61,798 nucleotides of DNA from contig JBPOFN010000026.1 in assembly GCA_051251725.1 (NCBI GenBank), forward strand, positions 1 to 61,798, in the 5' to 3' direction. The DNA is from JALZUE01 sp051251725 (GTDB taxonomy: Bacteria > Pseudomonadota > Gammaproteobacteria > Enterobacterales > Alteromonadaceae). The notes beneath the pieces were generated by a model, which ran no database searches, was not told the DNA's origin, and was given only the letters and a program-made list of their open reading frames with translations. Shown here one piece after another: positions 44,922-53,340 of the stretch; position 1 is the first letter of the stretch; the number at the start of each line of letters is the position of its first letter. Made by a program: the position numbers and the translations under genes.

Positions 44922-44949
44922 AGATGGGATTGGCTGAATGTTTTTCAAG
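44922..44949 (-). promoter_or_regulatory. Sigma-32 (heat-shock) promoter of ibpA
   Basis: On the minus strand CTTGAAA (44943-44949) is followed, after a gap of about 13-14 bases, by TCCCATCT (44922-44929). This matches the RpoH consensus CTTGAAA - 11 to 16 bases - CCCCATNT with one difference. It predicts a leader of about 150 bases before ATG 44757. Confidence 0.75.
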
Positions 44950-45016
44950 TAAATAAATAAAAAAACTTTATTTTAATTTTGTTTTTTATTTTAACTTATT
45001 GTTATTTAAAGAAATA

Positions 45017-45043
45017 AAAAAGACAACTGATAGCTGTCTTTTT
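45017..45043. terminator. Terminator downstream of tpx
   Basis: AAAAAGACA and TGTCTTTTT form a 9-bp stem with T-runs on both strands, 50 bases past the tpx stop. Confidence 0.85.
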
Positions 45044-45093
45044 AATGAAAACTTTACTTAAACTTGAGTTTTTAAGTAATAGAAAATAATTTT

Positions 45094-45747
45094 TTAACTT
45101 TCGGGTTGATTTAACGCTGGCGCATTTGATGTTTCAACCGGCGTTATTGGCAGAGAAATACCTTTTAAAGTGGATAAAGCCATATCGTAATTTGGATGGC
45201 TAGAGATATTCTCAACCAATTCTTTATAAGCTATTTTACCTTGTTCATCGATAATAAAAATGGCACGAGTTAATAACCCCATATCTTTAATTAACAATCC
45301 GTATTTATGGCCAAAGTCGCGCCAGACTGCATCCGATAATACTTTTACTTTATCGATGTTTTCAGTTTTACAAAAACGTTTTTGTGCAAAAGGCAAATCG
45401 TTGCTAATAGTTAAAATAACAACATTGTCAGAAAGCTGTGCTACTTCTTCATTAAAGCGTTTGGTTTGTAATGAACAAACCCCGGTATCTAAACTAGGGA
45501 CAACAGAAATTAACAGTACTTTATTTTGGTAAGCAGCAAGACTAGTCGGCGCAAAGTTACCATCAACCACTTTAAAGTCCGGAGCAAGTTCACCAACGGC
45601 TACTTGTGTACCTAACAAGGTAACAAATTTTTCCCCTGCTTTTACTAAATTATTTGTTTCGGGTACGTTGCTTTCTGCTAGTACGAATGTATGATAAAAG
45701 ATGCTGGTATAAAGCGTTAACCCAATGATTTTTTTAAAAAGTTTCAT
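45094..45747 (-). CDS. tpx: Exported thiol peroxidase (Tpx-type peroxiredoxin)
   Basis: A 217-residue peroxiredoxin with an N-terminal export signal (1-24, FVLA then ESN), so it is likely periplasmic. The peroxidatic Cys91 is in SLDTGVCS, the resolving Cys126 in KRFCKTENI, typical of atypical 2-Cys Tpx. VGELAPDFKVVDGN and LLTRAIFIIDEQGKI are conserved. The C-terminus has an extra 15-residue Pro/Ser tail. It reduces peroxides with thiol donors. It is monocistronic. Confidence 0.93.
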   Translation of the reverse strand: MKLFKKIIGLTLYTSIFYHTFVLAESNVPETNNLVKAGEKFVTLLGTQVAVGELAPDFKVVDGNFAPTSLAAYQNKVLLISVVPSLDTGVCSLQTKRFNEEVAQLSDNVVILTISNDLPFAQKRFCKTENIDKVKVLSDAVWRDFGHKYGLLIKDMGLLTRAIFIIDEQGKIAYKELVENISSHPNYDMALSTLKGISLPITPVETSNAPALNQPES

Positions 45748-45911
45748 TTAATCGTTACTAACGTTTGTTATAAAGGTGTAAAGCTTAACGAGCTATTATT
45801 TAAATGGCTATAACTTTTCGAATTTTCTCACTACTTAGCAAGGGGAATATTGATACTTTTGCTATAATAGTTATAAGCTTAACCCGTTTTCAAGTTCATG
45901 GAATTTAATTT

Positions 45912-46976
45912 ATGTCGACACGTCTTCTTATTTGTGATGATTCAAATATGGCCAGAAAGCAAGTGGCCCGCTCCTTACCTGACGGTTGGGATGTTGATAT
46001 TAGTTTCGCAACAAATGGCGCTGAAGGGATTGAAGCAATCAAAGCGGGTAAGGGCGATGTGCTCTTACTCGATTTAAATATGCCGGTTATGGATGGTTAC
46101 GAAGTACTCGAAGCAATTGTTAAAGAAGACTTACCAACTTTAACTATTGTTATTTCTGGTGATATTCAGCCAGAAGCTCATCAAAGGGTTACCAGTTTAG
46201 GTGCTCTTGATTTTATTCAAAAACCCGTCAGTAAAGAAAAGCTTACTGAAATTTTATTAAGTTATGGCGTTTTTACTAAAGAAGAAATTCTGACAAGCGA
46301 GCAAAAACCACAAGAAAAAAGAATTGAAGATGCGGCAGAAACACATGTTGAAGTGGTGCACGAAGCCGTTGAGTTTGAACAATTAGAGCCGGATATTCGA
46401 GATTGTTATCAAGAAATAGCTAACGTCGCTATGGGCCGAGCTGGCGATTTACTCGCACGGTTATTAAATGTTTTTGTTATGTTGCCTATTCCTAACGTTA
46501 ACTTAATTGAAGTTAACGAAATTAATATGGCTTTATCAGCGGTTAATAAAGAAACCACGTCTGGTGTTTGCCAAGGTTTTATTAGCGCAGGTATTTCAGG
46601 TGAAGCGTTATTATTATTAAATGACTCCGGTTTTAAAGATATTGCCGCGTTAATGGATATCGATCCACCTCAAAATGAAAATGAAGAGTTGGAACTGTTA
46701 ATGGATATGGGCAATGTCTTAATTGGCGCGTGTTTAAAAGGAATTTCAGAGCAGCTTGATGTTTCATTTAGCCAAGGACATCCTGTGGTGTTAGGACAAC
46801 ATCGCTCGGTTGATGAATTAATCAGCGCATCGAATAAACGCTGGAATAAAACCTTAGCCATCGAAATCAGTTATGGTATTGAAAATCACCCGATCAAGTG
46901 TGATTTATTACTATTATTTACTGAAAAATCAATGGTTACACTCAACAATAAACTTGCTTATTTATTAGATGAATAA
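45912..46976 (+). CDS. Response regulator with C-terminal CheC-type phosphatase domain
   Basis: A 354-residue two-domain protein. Residues 1-120 are a receiver: acidic pair Asp9-Asp10, phospho-acceptor Asp54 (LLLDLNMPVMDG) and Lys in QKPVSK. Residues about 160-350 resemble CheC/CheX: EIANVAMGRAGDLLARLL and LLMDMGNVLIGACLKGI are the two helices that carry the phosphatase residues (Glu and Asn of ExxN in each). It could remove phosphate from a CheY-like protein under control of its own receiver. It is followed 35 bp later by a PAS-GGDEF gene, probably in one operon. Confidence 0.85.
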   Translation: MSTRLLICDDSNMARKQVARSLPDGWDVDISFATNGAEGIEAIKAGKGDVLLLDLNMPVMDGYEVLEAIVKEDLPTLTIVISGDIQPEAHQRVTSLGALDFIQKPVSKEKLTEILLSYGVFTKEEILTSEQKPQEKRIEDAAETHVEVVHEAVEFEQLEPDIRDCYQEIANVAMGRAGDLLARLLNVFVMLPIPNVNLIEVNEINMALSAVNKETTSGVCQGFISAGISGEALLLLNDSGFKDIAALMDIDPPQNENEELELLMDMGNVLIGACLKGISEQLDVSFSQGHPVVLGQHRSVDELISASNKRWNKTLAIEISYGIENHPIKCDLLLLFTEKSMVTLNNKLAYLLDE

Positions 46977-47011
46977 GCATTTAAAAACGAAATTTGTTAT
47001 TTGGAACAGTT

Positions 47012-47977
47012 ATGTCTATAGACTCTAATCAGTTACACGAATTACATTGGATGATGGAAATGCTCCACGCCATTGATGTTGGTTTGGTGGTATTAGATAG
47101 GGATTATCAAGTTCAAATTTGGAATGGTTTTATGGAAAACCATAGCGGCTTAAAACCAGCTGAGGCGAAAGATAAAAACTTATTTGATTTGTTTGATGAG
47201 ATCGATCGCGATTGGTTTACCCGTAAATCAGAAGCGGTATTTTTATTAAAAAATAAAGCTTTCACCATTTGGGAACAGCGGCCATATGTTTTTAAGTTTG
47301 AAAACTATCGCCCGATCACTGGCTCTGCCGATTTTATGTTTCAAAATACGACTTTTATTCCATTGATGGCTGCTAATGGTGAAGTCTCGCATTTATGTTT
47401 ATTAGTGTACGATGTCACAGACAATGCAGTTCACAAGCAAACATTAGAAACCGCCAATGCTCATTTAGCCGTGTTAAGTCAAACCGATGGCTTAACCCAG
47501 CTGTTTAATCGCAGTCATTGGGAAAAGTGTTTATCATCTGAATATAAACGCTGGCAACGCAGTGAACATGTTAGTTGTTTGGTGATGTTAGACATTGATC
47601 ATTTTAAAAAGGTCAATGACAGTTATGGCCATATTGTTGGCGACGAAGTGATTAAACATCTTGCCAAATTAGTTGATTTACATGTTCGTGAAACTGATAT
47701 CAGTGGTCGTTATGGTGGGGAAGAGTTTGCTATAGTTTTAGCGGATACGACACTTGAAAACGGCCAAATATTTGCAGAACGTTTACGTTCAGAAGTTGAA
47801 AAGTCGATTGTAAAATATAACGATATTGAAATGCAATATACCATCAGTGTTGGTATTGCTGAGGTTTGCCCCGCTTTTAAAACACATGAGGCATGGATTG
47901 AATGTGCTGATGCCGCCTTATATCAATCAAAAGAAAATGGCAGAAATAAAGTTAGTTTGTATCCTAAGCAGAAATAA
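47012..47977 (+). CDS. PAS-domain diguanylate cyclase
   Basis: A 321-residue soluble protein: PAS domain (about 10-140, VGLVVLDRDYQVQIWNGFMENHSG), a short coiled stretch and a GGDEF domain (155-315). The active site is GGEEF (235-239) in RYGGEEFA. The inhibitory I-site RETD (226-229) is five residues before it, as in feedback-controlled enzymes. It makes cyclic di-GMP. ATG 47012 has GGAA upstream; an upstream TTG is less likely. Cotranscription with the receiver-CheC gene suggests a phospho-signalled, PAS-modulated c-di-GMP output. Confidence 0.92.
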   Translation: MSIDSNQLHELHWMMEMLHAIDVGLVVLDRDYQVQIWNGFMENHSGLKPAEAKDKNLFDLFDEIDRDWFTRKSEAVFLLKNKAFTIWEQRPYVFKFENYRPITGSADFMFQNTTFIPLMAANGEVSHLCLLVYDVTDNAVHKQTLETANAHLAVLSQTDGLTQLFNRSHWEKCLSSEYKRWQRSEHVSCLVMLDIDHFKKVNDSYGHIVGDEVIKHLAKLVDLHVRETDISGRYGGEEFAIVLADTTLENGQIFAERLRSEVEKSIVKYNDIEMQYTISVGIAEVCPAFKTHEAWIECADAALYQSKENGRNKVSLYPKQK

Positions 47978-48014
47978 GCGCTGACGAATTATGCTGGCAA
48001 AAGCTTTAAGCAAA

Positions 48015-48042
48015 AAAAAACGCATCATTTGATGCGTTTTTT
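48015..48042. terminator. Bidirectional terminator between the GGDEF gene and metK
   Basis: AAAAAACGCATC and GATGCGTTTTTT surround a four-base loop, with T-runs on both strands between convergent genes. Confidence 0.95.
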
Positions 48043-48087
48043 ATTTGTTATTTTTAGTGCATATTTAGCTGCTTAAGCATTAAATAA

Positions 48088-49275
48088 TTATAAACCAGCG
48101 GCTTGACGTAAGGCATCAGCTTTATCGGTTTTTTCCCAGCTAAAGGCAGTAAAAGTATCATCGCCTACTGTCATTTCAAATGGTTCACGACCAAAATGCC
48201 CGTATGCTGCCGTTTGGCGATACATAGGGTGTAACAAATCTAACATTTTGGTAATGCCGTAAGGGCGTAGGTCAAAATGCTCTTTTACTAAGGCGACTAG
48301 TTTTTCTTCTGATATTTTACCGGTACCAAAAGTATCAATAGAAATTGACGTTGGCTCAGCAACACCAATCGCATAAGAAACTTGAATTTCGCATTTATCA
48401 GCAAGACCCGCAGCAACAATGTTTTTAGCAACATAACGGCCAGCGTAAGCGGCACTGCGATCTACTTTTGATGGATCTTTACCTGAGAAAGCGCCGCCGC
48501 CATGACGAGCCATGCCGCCATACGTATCAACAATAATTTTACGACCAGTTAAACCGCAATCACCGACTGGGCCGCCAATAACAAAACTACCTGTTGGGTT
48601 GATATGATATTTGGTATTTTCGTTTAATAATTCTGCAGGTAACACGTGTTTGATAATGTTTTCCATTACCGCTTCGTGTAAGTCTTCTTGTTTAATGTCA
48701 GGATTGTGCTGAGTTGATAAGACAACAGTATCAATTGCTACTGGCTTACCATCTTCATAAACAAAGGTAACTTGGCTTTTAGCGTCAGGGCGTAACCAAG
48801 GTAAAATTCCTGATTTTCTCGCTTCCGCTTGGCGTTCAACTAAACGATGAGAATAATATAACGGTGCTGGCATTAATGTTTCGGTTTCATTAGTAGCATA
48901 ACCAAACATCAAACCTTGATCGCCCGCGCCTTGTTCTTCAGGGTTAGTACGGTCAACACCTTGAGCAATCTCTTGCGATTGCTGACCAATTAAATTCATA
49001 ATGCCACAAGTTTCACCATCAAAACCTACTTCTGACGAAGTGTAACCAATATCACAAATAACTTTACGAGTAATATCTTCTAAATCAACCCAAGCTGAAG
49101 TAGATATTTCACCAGAGATAATAGCAACACCGGTTTTTACCATAGTTTCACAAGCAACACGGGCATTCTTATCTTTTGCAATGATCGCATCTAAAACAGC
49201 ATCAGAGATTTGATCGGCAATTTTATCCGGATGACCTTCTGAAACGGATTCAGAAGTGAAATAATAACTAGACAT
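48088..49275 (-). CDS. metK: S-adenosylmethionine synthetase
   Basis: A 395-residue MetK: SVSEGHPDKIADQISDAVLDA (ATP/Mg site), GAGDQGLMFGYA, DPSKVDRSAAYAGRY, and GTGKISEEKL blocks. It makes AdoMet from methionine and ATP. A cluster of MetJ-type boxes is found about 110 bp upstream. Confidence 0.98.
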   Translation of the reverse strand: MSSYYFTSESVSEGHPDKIADQISDAVLDAIIAKDKNARVACETMVKTGVAIISGEISTSAWVDLEDITRKVICDIGYTSSEVGFDGETCGIMNLIGQQSQEIAQGVDRTNPEEQGAGDQGLMFGYATNETETLMPAPLYYSHRLVERQAEARKSGILPWLRPDAKSQVTFVYEDGKPVAIDTVVLSTQHNPDIKQEDLHEAVMENIIKHVLPAELLNENTKYHINPTGSFVIGGPVGDCGLTGRKIIVDTYGGMARHGGGAFSGKDPSKVDRSAAYAGRYVAKNIVAAGLADKCEIQVSYAIGVAEPTSISIDTFGTGKISEEKLVALVKEHFDLRPYGITKMLDLLHPMYRQTAAYGHFGREPFEMTVGDDTFTAFSWEKTDKADALRQAAGL

Positions 49276-49383
49276 AAAACCTCATAAAGTTTTAAAAAAT
49301 GACTTAATAAACGAATTTATTATTAAGTTTGTGCGAAAAATTGGCGTAATTCTACCTAGAAAAATTGGTTTTGGATACCTTTT

Positions 49384-49407
49384 TTACGCCTAGACGTCTA
49401 AATGGCT
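49384..49407. promoter_or_regulatory. MetJ operator upstream of metK
   Basis: Three adjoining 8-mers: TTACGCCT, the perfect met-box AGACGTCT (49392-49399) and AAATGGCT. The outer two match five of eight consensus positions. MetJ dimers bind tandem 8-bp boxes with AdoMet as corepressor. They lie between metK and murI, close to the murI stop (49422), so the metK promoter is inferred here. Confidence 0.75.
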
Positions 49408-49421
49408 TAAATTAATTTTTA

Positions 49422-50228
49422 TTAGGGCAGGGTAATTTCTTGCCAGGGATAGGGGAACATTTCTTGTAAAAATGAGGTTAAAGCCGCGCTAGAGCACCAC
49501 TTATCTTGTTGCTCGGTATGTGGGCAAAGTAAATTGTTTTTGATTAAAACATTCTTGAGCTGCTTCGCTACAGGTAGGCCAGTATCTATTAATTCAATAT
49601 TGTCACCGGCAATCACTTTAATTTGTTTTGCTAACATTGGGTAGTGGGTGCAGCCCAGTACTAATTTATCAATGCCTTTTTCTTTCAGAGGTAGAATATA
49701 ACTGCGTAATAAATTTAAGGTATATTCACTATCTAATTGGCCACTTTCAATCGCATTAACTAAACCAGGACAGGCTTGAATATAAACATCCGCATGGCGG
49801 CTGTGTTTTTTTACTAATAGTTGAAAACGCTGATTATTAGCGGTTGCTTGGGTGGCAAGAATAGCGACTTTTTGTTTGATGGAACTTAATGCCGCCGGTT
49901 TAATTGCGGGCTCTACCCCAATCACCGGGATATTTATTTTTGCTCGTAATTGATCGATAGCAATAACGGTGGCGGTATTACAGGCAATAACAATCGCTTT
50001 GACATTTTGCGCGATAAAATAGCCCGCAATTTGATTAACACGCGCAATAATTAATTCAGGGCTTTTATCACCATAAGGGGCAAATTTATTATCCGCTAAA
50101 TAAATCAGTGGCTCGTTCGGTAATAACGACTTAATATTTTCAACTATGGTTAAGCCGCCAATGCCGGAGTCAAAAACACCTATAGGTGCTAATTGCATAT
50201 TATCGTTGGGCGCTGTAGGTAAAGGCAT
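49422..50228 (-). CDS. murI: Glutamate racemase
   Basis: A 268-residue MurI: GVFDSGIGGLTIV, the catalytic Cys pair in IACNTAT and LGCTHYP, and LADNKFAPYG. It makes D-glutamate for peptidoglycan. ATG 50228 gives an 11-residue extension relative to ATG 50198 (MQLAPIGVFDSG), which is a possible alternative start. Confidence 0.95.
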   Translation of the reverse strand: MPLPTAPNDNMQLAPIGVFDSGIGGLTIVENIKSLLPNEPLIYLADNKFAPYGDKSPELIIARVNQIAGYFIAQNVKAIVIACNTATVIAIDQLRAKINIPVIGVEPAIKPAALSSIKQKVAILATQATANNQRFQLLVKKHSRHADVYIQACPGLVNAIESGQLDSEYTLNLLRSYILPLKEKGIDKLVLGCTHYPMLAKQIKVIAGDNIELIDTGLPVAKQLKNVLIKNNLLCPHTEQQDKWCSSAALTSFLQEMFPYPWQEITLP

Positions 50229-50376
50229 GAAATAATTAATAGTCTTGAGATAAACTGATGGTATCGCGACAAATATAAAAGTAAAGGGAATGCTAGCGAA
50301 AAGCTAAATTAATGTGAATTAGTATAATTATTACACTTAAACATAATGAGGAAAATTAAAATAGAGAAAAGGTAAA

Positions 50377-50557
50377 CCTTCCAGAATGCCGCTGTCAACG
50401 TCAGCCCATGAACACCGGGTGCTCAAGGCGGGTCTCGCATTATCACCGTAGGCTTCCTGATACTAGCCAGGCTTGCACAATAGCGAAAAATAAAAACCCT
50501 GAAGTAAAACTTATCGGCTCAGGGACATGGTTCACAAACAAACATCCCAGAAGGCTT
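50377..50557 (-). ncRNA. ssrS: 6S RNA
   Basis: About 181 bases, on the minus strand downstream of zapA as in E. coli. The highly conserved CCCTGAGCCGATA is present near the 5' end. CCTTC at the 5' end pairs with GAAGG at the 3' end and GGATG with CATTC (one G-U), making the closing stem. A TATAAT hexamer lies at 50564-50569. 6S RNA mimics an open promoter and holds sigma-70 RNA polymerase in stationary phase. End positions are estimated from the stem and promoter. Confidence 0.93.
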
Positions 50558-50563
50558 GAAAGC

Positions 50564-50569
50564 ATTATA
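50564..50569 (-). promoter_or_regulatory. -10 element of the 6S RNA promoter
   Basis: A perfect TATAAT on the minus strand, seven bases before the inferred 6S RNA 5' end. Transcription could also reach 6S from zapA, whose stop is only 50 bases upstream. Confidence 0.7.
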
Positions 50570-50605
50570 ACAAATTAAATGAGGTTTATAAGTAGAAAAA
50601 ATCGA

Positions 50606-50914
50606 TTAGGCTTGTTTATATGTCTGATCGATTAAAGCTTGTTCGATAGTTGATTGTAAAAGCGCAACTTTACTTTCATAGTTGGTTTTTTCTTCAGCGG
50701 ATTTGTTTTGTTGCTTCAATAAATCGTTGGTTAAATTGAGAGCGGTCAATAATAGTGCTTGTTCGTAGCTCGAACAATGACCAGTTGCAATAAGTGCCAT
50801 CAATCGATTATCAAGCTCTTTTGCTGCAGCAAGCAGGGCTGATTCTTCGCCACTTGGACAGCCAACTTTAAGTGACCTGCCATTGATTGAAATGCTAACT
50901 GCTGACTTACCCAT
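50606..50914 (-). CDS. zapA: Cell division protein ZapA
   Basis: A 102-residue ZapA: SISINGRSLKVGCPSGEESALLAAAKELDNRL head domain and a C-terminal coiled coil (about 60-100). It bundles FtsZ filaments at the division ring. It is divergent from ygfB, and 6S RNA follows downstream, the conserved gammaproteobacterial arrangement. Confidence 0.95.
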   Translation of the reverse strand: MGKSAVSISINGRSLKVGCPSGEESALLAAAKELDNRLMALIATGHCSSYEQALLLTALNLTNDLLKQQNKSAEEKTNYESKVALLQSTIEQALIDQTYKQA

Positions 50915-51177
50915 GGGTAATAAAGCTCCAAGCTTAAATATGCGGTTAAGTGGTGAATTTTTGACTGATTTTTAGCATTCAGTACAAATAACGTAAGTAG
51001 TTGAAAATATAACGATCCTCAATGGGCGATGCAAGCATTAAGTGATCTATTTAGTGAATTTCACCGGCAGTGTAACACGCCCGTTCGTAAATGGCTGTTT
51101 TACTGGTATCAAAGCCGCTGACAATGTTAGGATACCAACCTATATATGAAACTTTATTAACAAATAAACTAACTATT

Positions 51178-51747
51178 ATGCCTGATTCCGAACAAACACT
51201 TTTTTCTACTTTCCAAGCTGTTATTTCTGCCAATAGCGTAATTGCGCATGCGGCAGAAATTCATGGCACGCTTACCGGCTTAATTTGCTGTGGCTTAGCT
51301 TTTGAAAGTAATGATTATGTCGCCATTCTTAACGACTGTTATAACAATGGAGAGCCATTACCGAAAGAAGTGAAAGAAATGGTTAAAACTATTTATTCAG
51401 AAATCTGGCAGGCTATTTTAGACGACAGTTTTGGTTTTCAATTAATGTTACCTGATGACGATGACTCCATTGGCGAACGCAGTGTTGCTTTGAGTTCATG
51501 GGTACAAGGTTTTAACTTAGGATTTGGTTTACAACATAAAGATATGCCGGTTACTTCTGAAGAAGTAAAAGAAGTGATTGCCGATTTTGCTGAAATTGCC
51601 AATTTGTCAGATGAAGTTGACGACGAAGAAGCCAGTGAGCAAGCTTATTTTGAAATTGCTGAATATGTACGTATCTCTAGCTTTTTGATTTTCTCAGAGC
51701 TAGGTGAAATTCCAGTTGATACCAACAAACAAGAAACAATACACTAA
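51178..51747 (+). CDS. ygfB: UPF0149 family protein YgfB
   Basis: A 189-residue all-helical YgfB homologue: AAEIHGTLTGLICCGLAF, WVQGFNLGFGLQ and SEQAYFEIAEYVRISSFLIFSELG are family blocks. Function is unclear in most species; in Pseudomonas a YgfB has been tied to regulation of beta-lactam resistance. ATG 51178 is used because the frame upstream to 51091 has no family match. It leads pepP-ubiH-ubiI. Confidence 0.92.
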   Translation: MPDSEQTLFSTFQAVISANSVIAHAAEIHGTLTGLICCGLAFESNDYVAILNDCYNNGEPLPKEVKEMVKTIYSEIWQAILDDSFGFQLMLPDDDDSIGERSVALSSWVQGFNLGFGLQHKDMPVTSEEVKEVIADFAEIANLSDEVDDEEASEQAYFEIAEYVRISSFLIFSELGEIPVDTNKQETIH

Positions 51748-51898
51748 ATTACGCACTGATAAATAATGTTTCCTGACGGCTAGCTAGAGCGCAAAGCTAA
51801 ATGAGTTCAGTTTAAGTAACACATTTAGCTAAAATAACTTAAATAAGCCGATTAAAAACCATACATCATCTAACCCAATATCAAATAAAGATGCTTTC

Positions 51899-53239
51899 AT
51901 GAAAAATACGCTACTTTCAGTTGATGAGTTTATTGCCAGACGCGCATTATTCCTCGCCCAAATGCCAGCAAACGCTATTGCTTTATTCCCAGCTGCACAT
52001 GAAGTTACTCGTAGTAATGATACCGAATATTTATTTTGTCAAAATAAAAACTTCTATTATCTAACAGGCTTTAATGAACCGGATGCTTTATTGGTATTAA
52101 TAAAAGCAGGTGAAGGGGTAAGTGATGATCAAAGTATGTTATTTTGCCGTAACAAAGATCCTTTACAAGAAGTTTGGCATGGCCGACGTGTTGGCCATGA
52201 GCAAGCAAAAATTGATTATGGTTTTGATCACGCCGATATAACCGATCATATTGATATTGAATTGCCTGACTTACTCGACGGTAAAAGCCAAGTCTTGTAT
52301 TGTCATGGTGAGTTTCCAGCCTTTGAAGAGCAGTTATCTAAGTGGCTATCTGGCTTAAGAACCGCGGTTCGCCAAGGTAAAAAAGCCCCTAAAATACTCG
52401 CTGATTGTACCGACACCATTTGTGAAATGCGCTTGTTTAAATCACCGGCTGAGCTCGATATTATGCGTAAAGCCAATGTCATCAGTGGCCATGCACATCA
52501 ACGGGCAATGGAAAAAACCTCAGCTGAGAAATTTGAATACCAAATTGAAGCAGAAATATTGCATGAGTTTGCCCGTAATGGCGCAAGATATACTGCTTAT
52601 AACTCTATTGTTGCCGGTGGCGATAATGCCAATATTCTCCATTACACGGATAATCAAGACCAGCTTCAAAACGGTGATTTATTATTGATAGATGCTGGTG
52701 CTGAACTTGCGGGTTATGCCGCCGATATTACTCGCACTTTTCCGGTGAATGGTAGATTTAATCAGCCACAAGCGGCGCTTTATCAATTGGTGTTAGACGC
52801 ACAAAATAAAGCGATTGAAGCGATAAAACCACAGCAAACACTAGGTAAACTCAATGAAATCACCTGTGAGATATTAACCAAAGGGATGCATGACTTAGGT
52901 ATTTTAACTGGCGATTTAGCCACGTTATTAGCTGACAATGCGTGTAAAAAATATTTCATTCATGGCTTAGGTCATTGGCTTGGTTTAGATGTTCACGATG
53001 TCGGCGATTATCATATCGATGCTAATCGCAAACAGTCACGCTTATTTCAGCCGGGTATGGTGATGACCATTGAACCTGGCTTATATATCCCAAGTGATGA
53101 TGTCGACGTTGATGAAAAATGGCGCGGCATAGGTATTCGAATTGAAGATAATATTTTGGTTACTGAGTCAGGTTATGAAAACTTAACGACAACAGCGCCA
53201 AAAACTATCGCTGCGATTGAAGCATTGATGGCGAAATAG
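51899..53239 (+). CDS. pepP: Xaa-Pro aminopeptidase
   Basis: A 446-residue PepP (M24B). Metal ligands lie in DAGAELAGYAADITRTFP (two Asp), HGLGHWLGLDVHD (His), TIEPGLY (Glu) and GIRIEDN (Glu). The N-terminal LPANAIALFPA-type domain is also present (MPANAIALFPAAHEVTRSND). It removes N-terminal residues preceding proline. It lies between ygfB and ubiH as in E. coli. Confidence 0.96.
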   Translation: MKNTLLSVDEFIARRALFLAQMPANAIALFPAAHEVTRSNDTEYLFCQNKNFYYLTGFNEPDALLVLIKAGEGVSDDQSMLFCRNKDPLQEVWHGRRVGHEQAKIDYGFDHADITDHIDIELPDLLDGKSQVLYCHGEFPAFEEQLSKWLSGLRTAVRQGKKAPKILADCTDTICEMRLFKSPAELDIMRKANVISGHAHQRAMEKTSAEKFEYQIEAEILHEFARNGARYTAYNSIVAGGDNANILHYTDNQDQLQNGDLLLIDAGAELAGYAADITRTFPVNGRFNQPQAALYQLVLDAQNKAIEAIKPQQTLGKLNEITCEILTKGMHDLGILTGDLATLLADNACKKYFIHGLGHWLGLDVHDVGDYHIDANRKQSRLFQPGMVMTIEPGLYIPSDDVDVDEKWRGIGIRIEDNILVTESGYENLTTTAPKTIAAIEALMAK

Positions 53240-53340
53240 CCGTTGTGACCGCTCATGAAAAATCGTATTAATAATAAAACTATTTATCTGCTCAAACGTC
53301 AGGTAAAACGTGTTGTTTGGCCACTGATAAGGTGGCACAG

